DNA of 34,847 nucleotides from Flavobacteriales bacterium (GCA_029238785.1 JAQWFN010000021.1:1-34847); one strand, 5' to 3'; shown: positions 1-8,255, counted from the stretch's first letter. Made by a program: numbers and translations. Notes: generated by a model not told the origin, from the sequence alone.

Positions 1-627
1 CTACACTCTGAAGTTTTTCCAATCAAACCGAACTAAATAGTCTGCAAGGTCAAGCCCTCTTTCCCTTTCTTCTGGTGTAGCTCTTTCCTCAAGGAATTTC
101 GATGTTCTGAAGTTCATGTTTGAATTGACAGAATTGAACTCTTGTGCTTTCTTGTTCCAAAGGTCAAACGAGCTTCCATCCTTTGAAAGGTCTGGATATA
201 AAAACACTTTCCTTCCTTCCAAGCTCTTCACCTTTTTATACTTCAATGAACTAAGATTGAATACCGCAAGCCAAAGGGGCGAAGTTTCACTCTCTGGAAG
301 CCCAAAGAACAATGTTCCCAAAATAGCGGTCTTGGGTGCTTCCACAAGTGCAATGGGGTTGTGTGGGTACTTCTTCAGGAGGTGTTCTCCAAATAAGCAA
401 GAAACTTTCTTCTCTTGGGTATTGTAGCTTTCAAACCATTCTGGACGGGGTTCGAGAAGGTAGTGCAAAAAGGTTGTGTTTAAGGTGTGGTTCTGTTTAT
501 CAAATTGCTTCACCTGAACCGCTCTAATTTGGTCGAGCTTATTGATAAACGGGAAACATATCGCGCCCTCATATTTACCGCTTGTAATAGTTCCAAGGTA
601 GTACAGCTCAATCACTCTTCGAACCAC
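1..627 (-). CDS. DUF6371 / toprim-like protein, C-terminal part (probably 5'-truncated remnant)
   Basis: The 208-residue product resembles the C-terminal part of DUF6371 (CHC2/toprim-like) proteins found on Bacteroidota mobile elements. Recognisable stretches are IELYYLGT, CLFGEHLL, the toprim-like IALVEAPKTAI (about residue 91), LEGRKVFLYPD, and the ending EERERGLDLADYL. An N-terminal zinc-finger-like part would be expected but is absent. The only start is a GTG at 627, and the frame is open only back to a stop at 667–669, inside a terminator hairpin. Family-like sequence (VVRRVIELYYLGT) begins right at this open edge, so the gene appears cut at its 5' end rather than merely short. No integrase or other mobile gene is visible, but the window ends immediately downstream. 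I infer a decayed fragment of an integrated element. The family call is from memory of conserved motifs, so moderate certainty only. Confidence 0.6.
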   Translation of the reverse strand: MVRRVIELYYLGTITSGKYEGAICFPFINKLDQIRAVQVKQFDKQNHTLNTTFLHYLLEPRPEWFESYNTQEKKVSCLFGEHLLKKYPHNPIALVEAPKTAILGTLFFGLPESETSPLWLAVFNLSSLKYKKVKSLEGRKVFLYPDLSKDGSSFDLWNKKAQEFNSVNSNMNFRTSKFLEERATPEERERGLDLADYLVRFDWKNFRV

Positions 628-653
628 AGGGCTGAATAAAAAACCTAATAATA

Positions 654-687
654 AAAAGGAAAGCGCCTATTACGGCGCTTTCCTTTT
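654..687 (-). terminator. Rho-independent terminator of the outer-membrane protein gene
   Basis: A perfect 14-bp stem (AAAAGGAAAGCGCC at 654–667 with its complement at 674–687) closes a 6-nt loop. It lies 60 bp past the stop of the leftward beta-barrel gene. Read on the minus strand, the stem ends in TTTT followed by an AT-rich tail, as expected for an intrinsic terminator. It also marks the abrupt edge of the truncated DUF6371 fragment. Confidence 0.85.
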
Positions 688-746
688 GGAATTAATAAAC
701 TAAAATTAGTCTCTTTTAAAGGGTAGAGACCCAATACTTTTACTAC

Positions 747-1580
747 TTAGAAATGAAGGTTTAAAGTAAGAGCTGCAGTACCTCCTCCAAGAAGAGAAGA
801 ACCAATCCCGTTGTCTACTTCAAAGCCCCACTCGCGCTCAGAAGCAGCACCATCAGTTTCTGTAGTTTCAATGTCTCCACCTGTATTGGTTTCGGTTTCT
901 AGGCTACCACGTCCAGTTCTTGAGATTCCTAATCCCCATCCAAATTCGGCACCAATAGACATTTTAGGAGCAAAAAAGTACTCTGCACCTACAAATCCAC
1001 GAACACCAAGGCCAAACTCAAAGCCTTGCTTTGCGCTAAGGGTACGAGTAACTTCCTCGGCCAATTCAGACTCGTAGTCGAATTTGTTAGTACCCATTCC
1101 AATGGCCAACATTCCTTCATAACCATAGAAACCTTGCAAACGGTTGTGACCGCGACGCATTTCTTTACCATAGCCAAAAAGAAGTTGAGTAGATCTGTTG
1201 ATTTCAACATCCTCAGTTTCTCCACTTTCTTCTCCATTATCATCGAAGGTTGGAGCAAACGTTGACATCGACATGTTTCTGTGATTGATGTTCAAACGGA
1301 TACGATCTGCAGTAGTGGCAGAAGTATACATTTTCCCTACAATGGTTTGCTCAAATCCCGATACATAATTTGGGTGAACCCCATTGTTACCAGAATCATT
1401 CATGATGTTGATGGCATTCATGGCCATGTTTACCAATGGCACAGCGTCCATACTGATGCAGTAGTCTCCTTCTTGAGGAAGAATTTCATGACCATTCTTC
1501 GAGGTCATTGATGTTACTTGTGCTTGAATGCTAAAGCTCGCTAGCAAGCCTAAGCAAAAAATAATTGCCTGTTTTTTCAT
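747..1580 (-). CDS. Secreted outer-membrane beta-barrel protein (uncharacterised)
   Basis: The 277-residue protein begins with a Sec signal peptide (hydrophobic core LASFSIQA, cleavage near residue 20 after AQA) from an ATG at 1580. The mature part alternates short strands rich in Gly and aromatic residues (LLFGYGKEM, LQGFYGYEGMLAIGMG, FEFGLGVRGFVGAEYFF, MSIGAEFGWGLGISR). It ends in the aromatic TLNLHF, typical of outer-membrane barrels inserted by BamA. Acidic, Thr-rich loops (about residues 110–127 and 226–249) look like extracellular loops. No enzymatic motif is visible. It resembles the generic Bacteroidota 'outer membrane beta-barrel' proteins of unknown substrate. It stands alone, with its own terminator at 654–687 and a 130-bp upstream gap holding no clear promoter. 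Confidence 0.7.
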   Translation of the reverse strand: MKKQAIIFCLGLLASFSIQAQVTSMTSKNGHEILPQEGDYCISMDAVPLVNMAMNAINIMNDSGNNGVHPNYVSGFEQTIVGKMYTSATTADRIRLNINHRNMSMSTFAPTFDDNGEESGETEDVEINRSTQLLFGYGKEMRRGHNRLQGFYGYEGMLAIGMGTNKFDYESELAEEVTRTLSAKQGFEFGLGVRGFVGAEYFFAPKMSIGAEFGWGLGISRTGRGSLETETNTGGDIETTETDGAASEREWGFEVDNGIGSSLLGGGTAALTLNLHF

Positions 1581-1710
1581 AAATTATGTTTTCACCAAAA
1601 ATGAAAAATCTAATGCGATTAAAGATGAAATGGAAATAAAAGTTATTAAATACCACTTTTGGATAACCTTCATTTTTAACTAATTAAGCTAGGATAAAAA
1701 GATAGCTGGA

Positions 1711-1878
1711 TCAAACAAAATACTCCTCAGTGCCACAAAACTTTTGCCCTGGGCATTTTTTACAGCGTTTGCCCTTTTTGAATTTCTTGCAGCACTTCTT
1801 TTTTAATTCAAGTGTGCGCTCAACAGGGAGGTCGAGGTATAAAGACAGCAAAAGGAATGACTCTTCGTGAATTCGCAT
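1711..1878 (-). CDS. Small Cys/Lys-rich protein, function unknown
   Basis: A 55-residue protein from an ATG at 1878; a longer version would need a TTG at 1902. The N-terminal half is a short hydrophobic/acidic helix (SFLLLSLYLDLPVERTLEL). The C-terminal half packs six cysteines among lysines (KKKCCKKFKKGKRCKKCPG, then KFCG). The CC…C..C…C spacing suggests metal binding or nucleic-acid contact, but no named domain is recognised. I recall similar small CCKKxxKGKRCKKCP proteins in Flavobacteriia, which favours a real gene, but I cannot confirm this. It lies 60 bp beyond the response-regulator stop on the same strand and could be the last gene of that transcript. Confidence 0.5.
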   Translation of the reverse strand: MRIHEESFLLLSLYLDLPVERTLELKKKCCKKFKKGKRCKKCPGQKFCGTEEYFV

Positions 1879-1938
1879 GTCACAAAAGTCTGCTCTAAAC
1901 AAGAAGCAATCAATACCTTAAAGAGGGTATTTTAACGA

Positions 1939-2688
1939 CTACAATAAATTGATTTTACTACCCAGAGCATCCCGATAAGATCCACCTACTGGAATTTCTT
2001 TATCGCCTCCTTCAAGGTTGAGATCAGCATTCTTAATGCTGATGATGGTGTCGAGATTCACGATGTATGACCGGTGCACGCGCATGAATTGAGGGGCTGA
2101 GAGCTTTGCTTCCAAATCTTTCATGGTAGAATGAATGGTGTACTTTTCGTCTCGGGTGTTGATGATCACATAATCCTTCAATGCTTCAACATAGAGCAAA
2201 TCATTTGGATTGATTTTCACCAAGCTAGAGTTGTGCTTTAAGAAAATGTAGCGCGCATCTTTCTTCGTCAAGGTTAATGATCTTAAAAGCTCTGCTTCGA
2301 TTTTCAACTCTTTCTCCTTACCGTGCTTGTGCATGGCCATTTCGATGGAGGTATGAATATCGATTTCCTTGAACGGCTTCAAAATATAGCCGTGTGGCTC
2401 GGTAATTTTGGCTTTTTCCAGGGTACTTTCATCTGCATAAGCTGTTAAGAAAATAACCGGAATATCGTTGTTGTTCTTGATTTCTGCAGCAGCCTCAATA
2501 CCGGTCATCTCGCCTTTCAACATGATGTCCATCAAAGCTAAATCCGGCTTCAACTCTGCCGCTAATTGAATTGCTTTCTCACCTGTATCAGTAGATCCAA
2601 TTACATTGTAACCCAATTTTTTCAAACTGCGTTCAATATCTTTTCTTACAATCCCCTCATCTTCGGTTACTAATATATTTACAGGCAT
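1939..2688 (-). CDS. LytTR-family response regulator
   Basis: A 249-residue two-component regulator. The receiver domain (residues 1–120) has acidic residues E9 and D10, the phospho-acceptor D54 (in LALMDIML), T82 (FLTAY) and K104 (LKPF). The C-terminal LytTR DNA-binding domain (about 145–247) has the family hallmarks LLYVEALKDYVIINT, FMRVHRSYIVNL and an IPVGGSYR end. The ATG at 2688 is chosen over a TTG at 2709 because it starts exactly at the receiver beta strand (MPVNILVTEDE). It follows the kinase stop by 10 bp, so the two are almost certainly co-transcribed and form a cognate pair. LytTR proteins bind paired direct repeats; the target cannot be read here. Confidence 0.93.
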   Translation of the reverse strand: MPVNILVTEDEGIVRKDIERSLKKLGYNVIGSTDTGEKAIQLAAELKPDLALMDIMLKGEMTGIEAAAEIKNNNDIPVIFLTAYADESTLEKAKITEPHGYILKPFKEIDIHTSIEMAMHKHGKEKELKIEAELLRSLTLTKKDARYIFLKHNSSLVKINPNDLLYVEALKDYVIINTRDEKYTIHSTMKDLEAKLSAPQFMRVHRSYIVNLDTIISIKNADLNLEGGDKEIPVGGSYRDALGSKINLL

Positions 2689-2698
2689 AGTGCAGGTT

Positions 2699-5600
2699 TT
2701 AGAAATCAAAAGTAATTAAAAAGCCGGTGCCCTTAGAATTGCTCAAAGTGATTTCAGCATCTAATTGTTCCACGAGCGCATAAACTAAATAAAGACCCAG
2801 AGAATCAGAGTCTTCAGGCTTAAATCCTTCAGGCAAGCCAATACCGTTATCTTTTACTTCCAGCTCCACCTTCTCCTTATTCCGAGATACTCGAATACTT
2901 AGCACGCCTTCCGTTCTGCCTTTAAAGGCATATTTCAGGGCGTTAGATACCAGCTCGTTCATGATCAAACCACAAGGAATGGCCTGGTCTAAATCGAGTA
3001 CAATTTCTTCTGTCTGAAGGTCCAACTCAATTTTACTATCTCTAGGCGAATAACTCTGGTGCAGGTTTCTCGCTAAAGTTTCAATGTATTCACTAAAGCC
3101 AATTGAAGAAAAATCGCTGGTTTGATAGAGCGTTTCATGAATGTAACTCATGGTTTTTATTCTGTTCTGACTTTCGGCAAGGATTTCAAGCGTTTTTTCA
3201 TCTTCAACAAAAGAACTTTGTAGGTTCAAGATCGACGAAATTACCTGAAGGTTATTTTTTACACGGTGATGCACCTCTTGAAGAAGCACTTCTTTCTCGC
3301 GAAGCGAACTTCTAATTTTTTGGTCAATTTCCTTTCGATCAGAAATATCATAAGCCAAACAAGAAATCTCATCTAAATCATCGTCTACATAAATTGGGTT
3401 CAGGAATATTTGATGCCAAACTTCCTTAGCGCTTTCTGTGAGTAAAGGCAATTCAAACTGCTGCGGCCTTCCTTTAAAAGCTAGTTTAAATGAATCGAGC
3501 TGACTCTGGTGTTGTGCTGGGTTGAGGGAGTTTACGATTTGCTTCAAATAATTGCTTTTTCGTTGAATTTCAATCGAAAAATCGTCCCTCATACAGGCAT
3601 GAAAATTAGTGTTAAAAGAAGTAATTCTTCCTTTTTTATCGATGGTCCACATCATCAAATTTTCGGTTGAATTGAAGATGGAAATCATTTTTGCTGTTTG
3701 TTCTCTTGCCTTTTTTTCGTGAACTCTAGCGCTCGTTATATCTCTAAATATTCCTCTAACTGAATCTGCTTGTCCGTTTTTATACCTGATACTACAATTT
3801 CCTTGAATGATGATTTCTTCGCCAGATTTAGCAACAAGTACCATTTCGTGTGTTCCATCACTCAATCCCTTTAATATACCGTATTTGAATTCTCTTTTAC
3901 CTCCTTTAATTAGGTCGAAGAAATTGATGCCTTCTTCATTTTCATCAATTCCTAAAGTTCGTTTAAAGGCATTGTTCGCATACAACAATAGTCCATCGTC
4001 ATTGATGTTCAAGATGAAATCGGTAGCATTTTCAAACAAATCTCGGTACTTGGCCTCGGAGTCTTTCAATTCTTGTTCTGCCAGTTTGAAATCGGTGATA
4101 TCTCTTGACACACCCATCGATCCTTCAATTTCTCCCTTTTGATTTCTAATTACTGATGCCGAAAGTAAACTCGTAAATACATTTCCCTCTGCATCTATAT
4201 TCTCAATTTCACCCGTAAAGAATTGTTTTTCTTTGAGCATCGACATTACCCGATCGTAGTCTTTTTCGTTGGCGTAAAGCATTCTAATGCTCATGCCTTG
4301 AACTTTATTCAAGGTGTACTTGAACTGTTGTTGTGCGGCAGAATTAAACTCTGTAATGGCTTCGTTTTCATCAAAAGCAATGATCATATCAATCGAACTC
4401 TCAATGATATTTCGGGTAAAATTACGCGCCTGCAACAACTGCAATTGTGTAGACTTGTGATCTTCAATTTCCCTTTTCAACACAACATTAATCTCCTCAG
4501 CAATCTCTGCTCTCATTTGTTCTTGCAAGAGCATCATGCGTGTCGAAAGGTTGTTTACAGTAACCTGAATTGAGGGTTGGTTATCATAAACAGTTAAGAT
4601 GGCCTTAATACCTACTTGCACTTCCTCTCCAAGCTTGTTTTCCATTACATACTCTTGGTACTCTATATCTTCCCCTTCGCGGGTTTCCTTAAGCACATAG
4701 TCAATAAGGGCCACTTGAGTTTTTGTGAAAAAAGAAGAAAATGGCTTATCGTAAACTTCATCTTCGTCTTTTACCTCAAGCAAATTAAGTGCACTTAAAT
4801 TGAGGTACTTGATCTTACTATCGGTGAGGATGAAAATACCGTTGGGTGAATTTTCGACCAGGTTTTTGTATCGATCTATACTTTGTTCTAAGGCCTGTTC
4901 TGTTCTTTTTCTTTTGGTGATATCGTAAAAGAGTACAACAGATCTTGGGCTCCCTAAATAAAGAATTTCGCTACCTGTTGCTTCTAAAACAAGTGTTTTA
5001 CCTTCTTTGGTTTGAACTCTAATTTCGGTTTTATTAATGCTTTTATGATCAAAGGTGCTTTCAATTCGACGAACATCTCCTTCAGATAAAAAATCGCGAA
5101 TATTCTTACCTAAGAGCTCTTCTGGCCTTCGGTAATCCATCATTTTCACCCATTGATCGTTGCAATCGATAATGTAATTGTTTTCTAAAATCAACATTCC
5201 TTCGATGGCGGCTTGCGACATCAAACGAAAGCGCTCTTCACTCTCTCTGATGGAATTTTCATAAAGCACACGCTCAGAAATATCCCTAACAATCACTTGA
5301 ATAAAACTACGCTTACCCACTGTAAAAGAAACCATAAACACCTCAGAATGGAAAACAGATGCGTCAGACCGTCTTGCTAAAAGCTTGATCCGCTTTCTAT
5401 CTGATTCTTTCTCTAAATGCTTTAGCTTGTGCTCTAATAAATCAAAATCATTGTCCGAAAACAAGAAAAGTCCATCTACGCGATCCCATACCTTTCTCCC
5501 AACAAGCTCCTTTTCTTTGTAGGCAAATACCTCATTCGATCTCTTGTTTGCTTCAATTATGGTATCTTCTTCTAAAATAAAAACAACATCACTGGCCGCG

Positions 5601-6265
5601 TGAAAAAGACGTTGAAACTTTTGATTGATCAATTGCTGATCGCTGATATCTTGTATGGTTCCTGTAATCAAAGCTTGATCACCTTCACCAATTAAAAAGG
5701 CATTCTCAATGCAATAAGCTATAGAACCATCCTTTCGCAAATAAGCATTTTCGTAGTTTTTCAATCGCTTCTTAGCATGAAGCTCAGACAAAAAAGTGTG
5801 CCTATCGCTGTTGTTTACATAAAGCTTAAAACCATCTGAACCGAGCAATTCCTCTTTTGAATATGCAAGTATTTCTGCAAAAGCATCATTGCATGAAATC
5901 ACAACTCCATGTAAATTACTTTGGTAAACACCTGCAATGTTGTGCTTAAATAATGAGGATTCTAGCGAATCACTGTTCGATTTTGAAGTAATGTGAAGTA
6001 GCGCTAATTGACCGTTTTTGGGTTGAAAATGAAGAAAGTGCTCTTCCCACTTTAAGATTAACTCGCTAGGTTCATTTCTGCTAAAACCACACTTTTCTAA
6101 AAGATCATACAGCTCTTTAGCACAAGTCAATTCTGGAAAATCTGATTCAACAGCTGTATTGTGAAGCAAAATTGTTTGCTCATGAAAATTCAGAATCCAA
6201 TGAGGATCACTGCTCTTCAGAACAAGTTCTTCTAACTTCTTTATTAGCTCATTATTCATCACCAT
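2699..6265 (-). CDS. Soluble multi-PAS sensor histidine kinase (HisKA_2 type)
   Basis: A 1188-residue cytoplasmic kinase with no membrane segment. After a degenerate PAS-like start (1–95) there are about seven PAS/PAC modules, each ending in a PAC-like motif such as GTIQDISD, VIVRDISER, LFYDITKRK, GVSRDITD, GIFRDITS or LAYDISDRK. A coiled-coil linker lies between PAS 4 and 5. The kinase core has the HisKA_2 box LQEVHHRVKNNLQ (phospho-His near residue 1000), then an HATPase domain with N box NELVSNALKYAF, G1 box DNGIGLP and G2 box SLGLYLVYAL. It overlaps the MORN gene: ATGs at 6265 and 6259 both precede that gene's stop at 6252–6254. An AAGGA sits 4 or 10 nt upstream respectively, so the exact start is uncertain. 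The number of PAS domains implies integration of several cytosolic or redox/ligand cues; no heme or FAD site could be assigned. Confidence 0.92.
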   Translation of the reverse strand: MVMNNELIKKLEELVLKSSDPHWILNFHEQTILLHNTAVESDFPELTCAKELYDLLEKCGFSRNEPSELILKWEEHFLHFQPKNGQLALLHITSKSNSDSLESSLFKHNIAGVYQSNLHGVVISCNDAFAEILAYSKEELLGSDGFKLYVNNSDRHTFLSELHAKKRLKNYENAYLRKDGSIAYCIENAFLIGEGDQALITGTIQDISDQQLINQKFQRLFHAASDVVFILEEDTIIEANKRSNEVFAYKEKELVGRKVWDRVDGLFLFSDNDFDLLEHKLKHLEKESDRKRIKLLARRSDASVFHSEVFMVSFTVGKRSFIQVIVRDISERVLYENSIRESEERFRLMSQAAIEGMLILENNYIIDCNDQWVKMMDYRRPEELLGKNIRDFLSEGDVRRIESTFDHKSINKTEIRVQTKEGKTLVLEATGSEILYLGSPRSVVLFYDITKRKRTEQALEQSIDRYKNLVENSPNGIFILTDSKIKYLNLSALNLLEVKDEDEVYDKPFSSFFTKTQVALIDYVLKETREGEDIEYQEYVMENKLGEEVQVGIKAILTVYDNQPSIQVTVNNLSTRMMLLQEQMRAEIAEEINVVLKREIEDHKSTQLQLLQARNFTRNIIESSIDMIIAFDENEAITEFNSAAQQQFKYTLNKVQGMSIRMLYANEKDYDRVMSMLKEKQFFTGEIENIDAEGNVFTSLLSASVIRNQKGEIEGSMGVSRDITDFKLAEQELKDSEAKYRDLFENATDFILNINDDGLLLYANNAFKRTLGIDENEEGINFFDLIKGGKREFKYGILKGLSDGTHEMVLVAKSGEEIIIQGNCSIRYKNGQADSVRGIFRDITSARVHEKKAREQTAKMISIFNSTENLMMWTIDKKGRITSFNTNFHACMRDDFSIEIQRKSNYLKQIVNSLNPAQHQSQLDSFKLAFKGRPQQFELPLLTESAKEVWHQIFLNPIYVDDDLDEISCLAYDISDRKEIDQKIRSSLREKEVLLQEVHHRVKNNLQVISSILNLQSSFVEDEKTLEILAESQNRIKTMSYIHETLYQTSDFSSIGFSEYIETLARNLHQSYSPRDSKIELDLQTEEIVLDLDQAIPCGLIMNELVSNALKYAFKGRTEGVLSIRVSRNKEKVELEVKDNGIGLPEGFKPEDSDSLGLYLVYALVEQLDAEITLSNSKGTGFLITFDF

Positions 6266-7790
6266 CTTTTCCTTCAATCAACACTTTGCTTCCGTCAATT
6301 TTTTCTGTTTTTCCAAAGTTGTATTTAATGCTTAAGATGAGTAGTCCAGCTTCGTCATAAAATTTCCACTTGCCGTGTTTCTCACCAGCTTCGTAGGCAC
6401 CTTCTTCTTTAACTACGCCATTTTCGTAGTAATACTTGTGTTTTCCAACGGGCACACCAATTTGATATTCTCCTTCAAAATTCCTTTTTCCATTTAAATA
6501 GGTGAACTTCCATTTTCCATCTTTTTCTCCATCCAAATACGCCCCCTCTTCTTTATGATCATTTACGAAGTAATACCATTCGCCAGTTTTATAACCATCG
6601 ATGTAGGCTCCTTTATGAATTACTTCACCTTCTTCATTGTATTCTACAAACTCGCCTTCTTCTTTACCCTTCCTGTAGTATTCTTCTCGATGTATCTCCC
6701 CATTTTTAAAATACCAACGCCACTCTCCTTGGGGTAAATCTAAACGGTACGCACCTTTCTGCGCAATTTTTCCCTCCGCGTGATAGAATACCCATGGACC
6801 TTCTCTTAATCCATCAACATAAGCACCCTCAGCTTGAATTTCTCCCGTAGGATAGTAGATTTTCCAATCGCCTTGCCTTCTGCCCTCTTCATCCACGATA
6901 CCCTCACCAAGCAGTAAATTTTCTTTGTAAACGTAAGATTGAATTACATTTCCTTCTTCATCATACTCCCGGAAGGTACCTTGTTTTGATCCATTTTTGT
7001 ACGAACCAACCAACTTGAGTTTTCCACTCTGAAAATATTCTTTGCGGATGTCTAAAAGTTGAGCCTCATCTGCGTCTGTTAAAAGTTGACCACCTTGATA
7101 TTTTTCAATTTTCTGAAGTTCACCTTTGCTGTTGTAGTACTTAAAAATGCCGTTTTTAATGCCGTTAGTGTAATACCCTTCTGTTTTCCTGTTTCCGTTT
7201 GGCCAAAATTCAATCCAAACCCCTTTTTTCTGTTGCTGGCTGTTATAGCGATTGATGCGTTCTATACTTCTGATAAAGCCCTTCTCATAATTTAAAAGGG
7301 TAATGATGCTGCCGTCTTTACCAAACTCTTTCCCATTTCCCTCTTCCTTTCCTTCGATAAATGGAACTTCCCTGTATAATTCACCACTTTTGTAATAAAA
7401 TTCGGCCCCACCATTTTCAATTCCGGCCTGAAAAGGAACTTTTTCTAGTAGCACTCCAGTTTCCGAAAAAACAAGTTGAAGTCCGTCTTTCTTTCCAAAT
7501 TTGTACTCAATTGATTTCTCAATACTCCCGTCTTCTCTGAAGAATTTCCATTCGCCATCAAGTTCAAAATTAGATCTACTTCCCTCCGTTTTTAACTGTC
7601 CAGATGGATAGTATGTTTTCCACAATCCTTCTGGTTTGCCATTGAACATATTGCCCTCACTTGAAATTGTGCCATCTTCATATCTAAAAATTTGGTAGGT
7701 CGAATTTAAACTGTCTTGCTGTGCAAAAACGACACTGCAAATGAACAGAAAGAATAGCGAAACGGAAAAATGGCTTATCAAGGACTTCAT
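6252..7790 (-). CDS. Secreted MORN-repeat protein (YwqK-like)
   Basis: A 512-residue protein with a Sec signal peptide (SVSLFFLFICSVVFA, cleavage near residue 23) and then almost wholly MORN_2-type repeats. Units of about 20–24 residues follow the pattern G-x-W-x-x-Y-(x)n-G-x-x-x-x-E-G, for example PEGLWKTYYPSGQLKTEG, REGPWVFYHAEGKIAQKG and KHGKWKFYDEAG. Some 18–20 units fill residues 30–500. Databases often label such proteins 'YwqK family antitoxin', but here the signal peptide and context argue for an exported beta-sheet scaffold. It overlaps the histidine kinase start, so it heads a three-gene unit with the kinase and LytTR regulator and may help in sensing or be linked to the response. 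A weak −7 element (TATCTTTA on the minus strand, 7814–7821) lies 24 bp upstream. Confidence 0.85.
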   Translation of the reverse strand: MKSLISHFSVSLFFLFICSVVFAQQDSLNSTYQIFRYEDGTISSEGNMFNGKPEGLWKTYYPSGQLKTEGSRSNFELDGEWKFFREDGSIEKSIEYKFGKKDGLQLVFSETGVLLEKVPFQAGIENGGAEFYYKSGELYREVPFIEGKEEGNGKEFGKDGSIITLLNYEKGFIRSIERINRYNSQQQKKGVWIEFWPNGNRKTEGYYTNGIKNGIFKYYNSKGELQKIEKYQGGQLLTDADEAQLLDIRKEYFQSGKLKLVGSYKNGSKQGTFREYDEEGNVIQSYVYKENLLLGEGIVDEEGRRQGDWKIYYPTGEIQAEGAYVDGLREGPWVFYHAEGKIAQKGAYRLDLPQGEWRWYFKNGEIHREEYYRKGKEEGEFVEYNEEGEVIHKGAYIDGYKTGEWYYFVNDHKEEGAYLDGEKDGKWKFTYLNGKRNFEGEYQIGVPVGKHKYYYENGVVKEEGAYEAGEKHGKWKFYDEAGLLILSIKYNFGKTEKIDGSKVLIEGKDGDE

Positions 7791-8255
7791 TAACTATATA
7801 TTCTTTTTAAAAATAAAGATAGGTTTAATAATAGGGGTGTTCATTCAGTGTAAAAAAACACAAATGATTATTTGTTTGTTTGACTTGTTAACGCACATTA
7901 CTTGTTTATAAACATCTTATGAGCTAGTTTTTTGTTCATCCTCAGTTTATTGAGCACTTTATTAACTTTAGTGTTAACAAGACCAGGTGATATAACTTTT
8001 TCTAAATATGGGGTTAACAAGTGTGAAGATTTTGGTCGGTAACATTATCAAAACCACTTGCTAAAATACTTGCATTGTTCATAAGCTTTCTTGGTTGCAA
8101 TTTTATCTGGTTAAAGCAAGCTTTTTTAATCATGGCTTATGAACAGAATTTAAATTTATGAACCACTTTCTTGTTCATAAGTGCTTTGGTGCAACACATC
8201 TTAGTGTGGCATTGATTTAGCGCTATCTTTGTGAGACGTAAATTAACAAAAGCAG
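7791..8255. other. Repeat-rich intergenic region; candidate replication origin
   Basis: This 465-bp gene-free, AT-rich stretch lies between divergent genes and is dense in short repeats. The 9-mer TTATGAACA or TTATAAACA is found at 7906–7914 (+), 7903–7911 (−, overlapping to form the palindrome TGTTTATAAACA), 8076–8084 (−), 8137–8145 (+) and 8172–8180 (−). Near copies are at 8156–8164 (+) and 7933–7939 (−). GTTAACAAG occurs at 7973–7981 and 8013–8021, and inverted at 7884–7892. All the 9-mers fit TTATnnACA, the frame of the DnaA box TTATCCACA, but differ at the two central positions. An AT-rich block (GAATTTAAATTTATG, 8146–8160) lies within the cluster. Two parS sites lie 5–7 kb away. An origin is the favoured inference; a multi-site operator is the alternative. 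Confidence 0.45.
8201..8231 (+). promoter_or_regulatory. Promoter of rpiB
   Basis: TATCTTTG at 8224–8231 matches the Bacteroidota −7 consensus TAnnTTTG exactly and lies 24 bp before the rpiB ATG. A TTAG at 8201–8204, 19 bp upstream, is one mismatch from the TTTG −33 element. The promoter sits at the right edge of the repeat cluster. Confidence 0.6.

Noticed and set aside
4223-4573. 116-residue + strand open frame opposite the kinase
   Set aside because: Antisense to PAS domains, with no signal, domain or start context.
6252-7790. Toxin–antitoxin module suggested by the YwqK 'antitoxin' label
   Set aside because: No toxin-like neighbour; the protein has a signal peptide and sits in a two-component operon, so the label reflects only shared MORN repeats.
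7791-8255. CRISPR array
   Set aside because: Repeats are only 9–12 bp, in both orientations and irregularly spaced, with no cas genes nearby.
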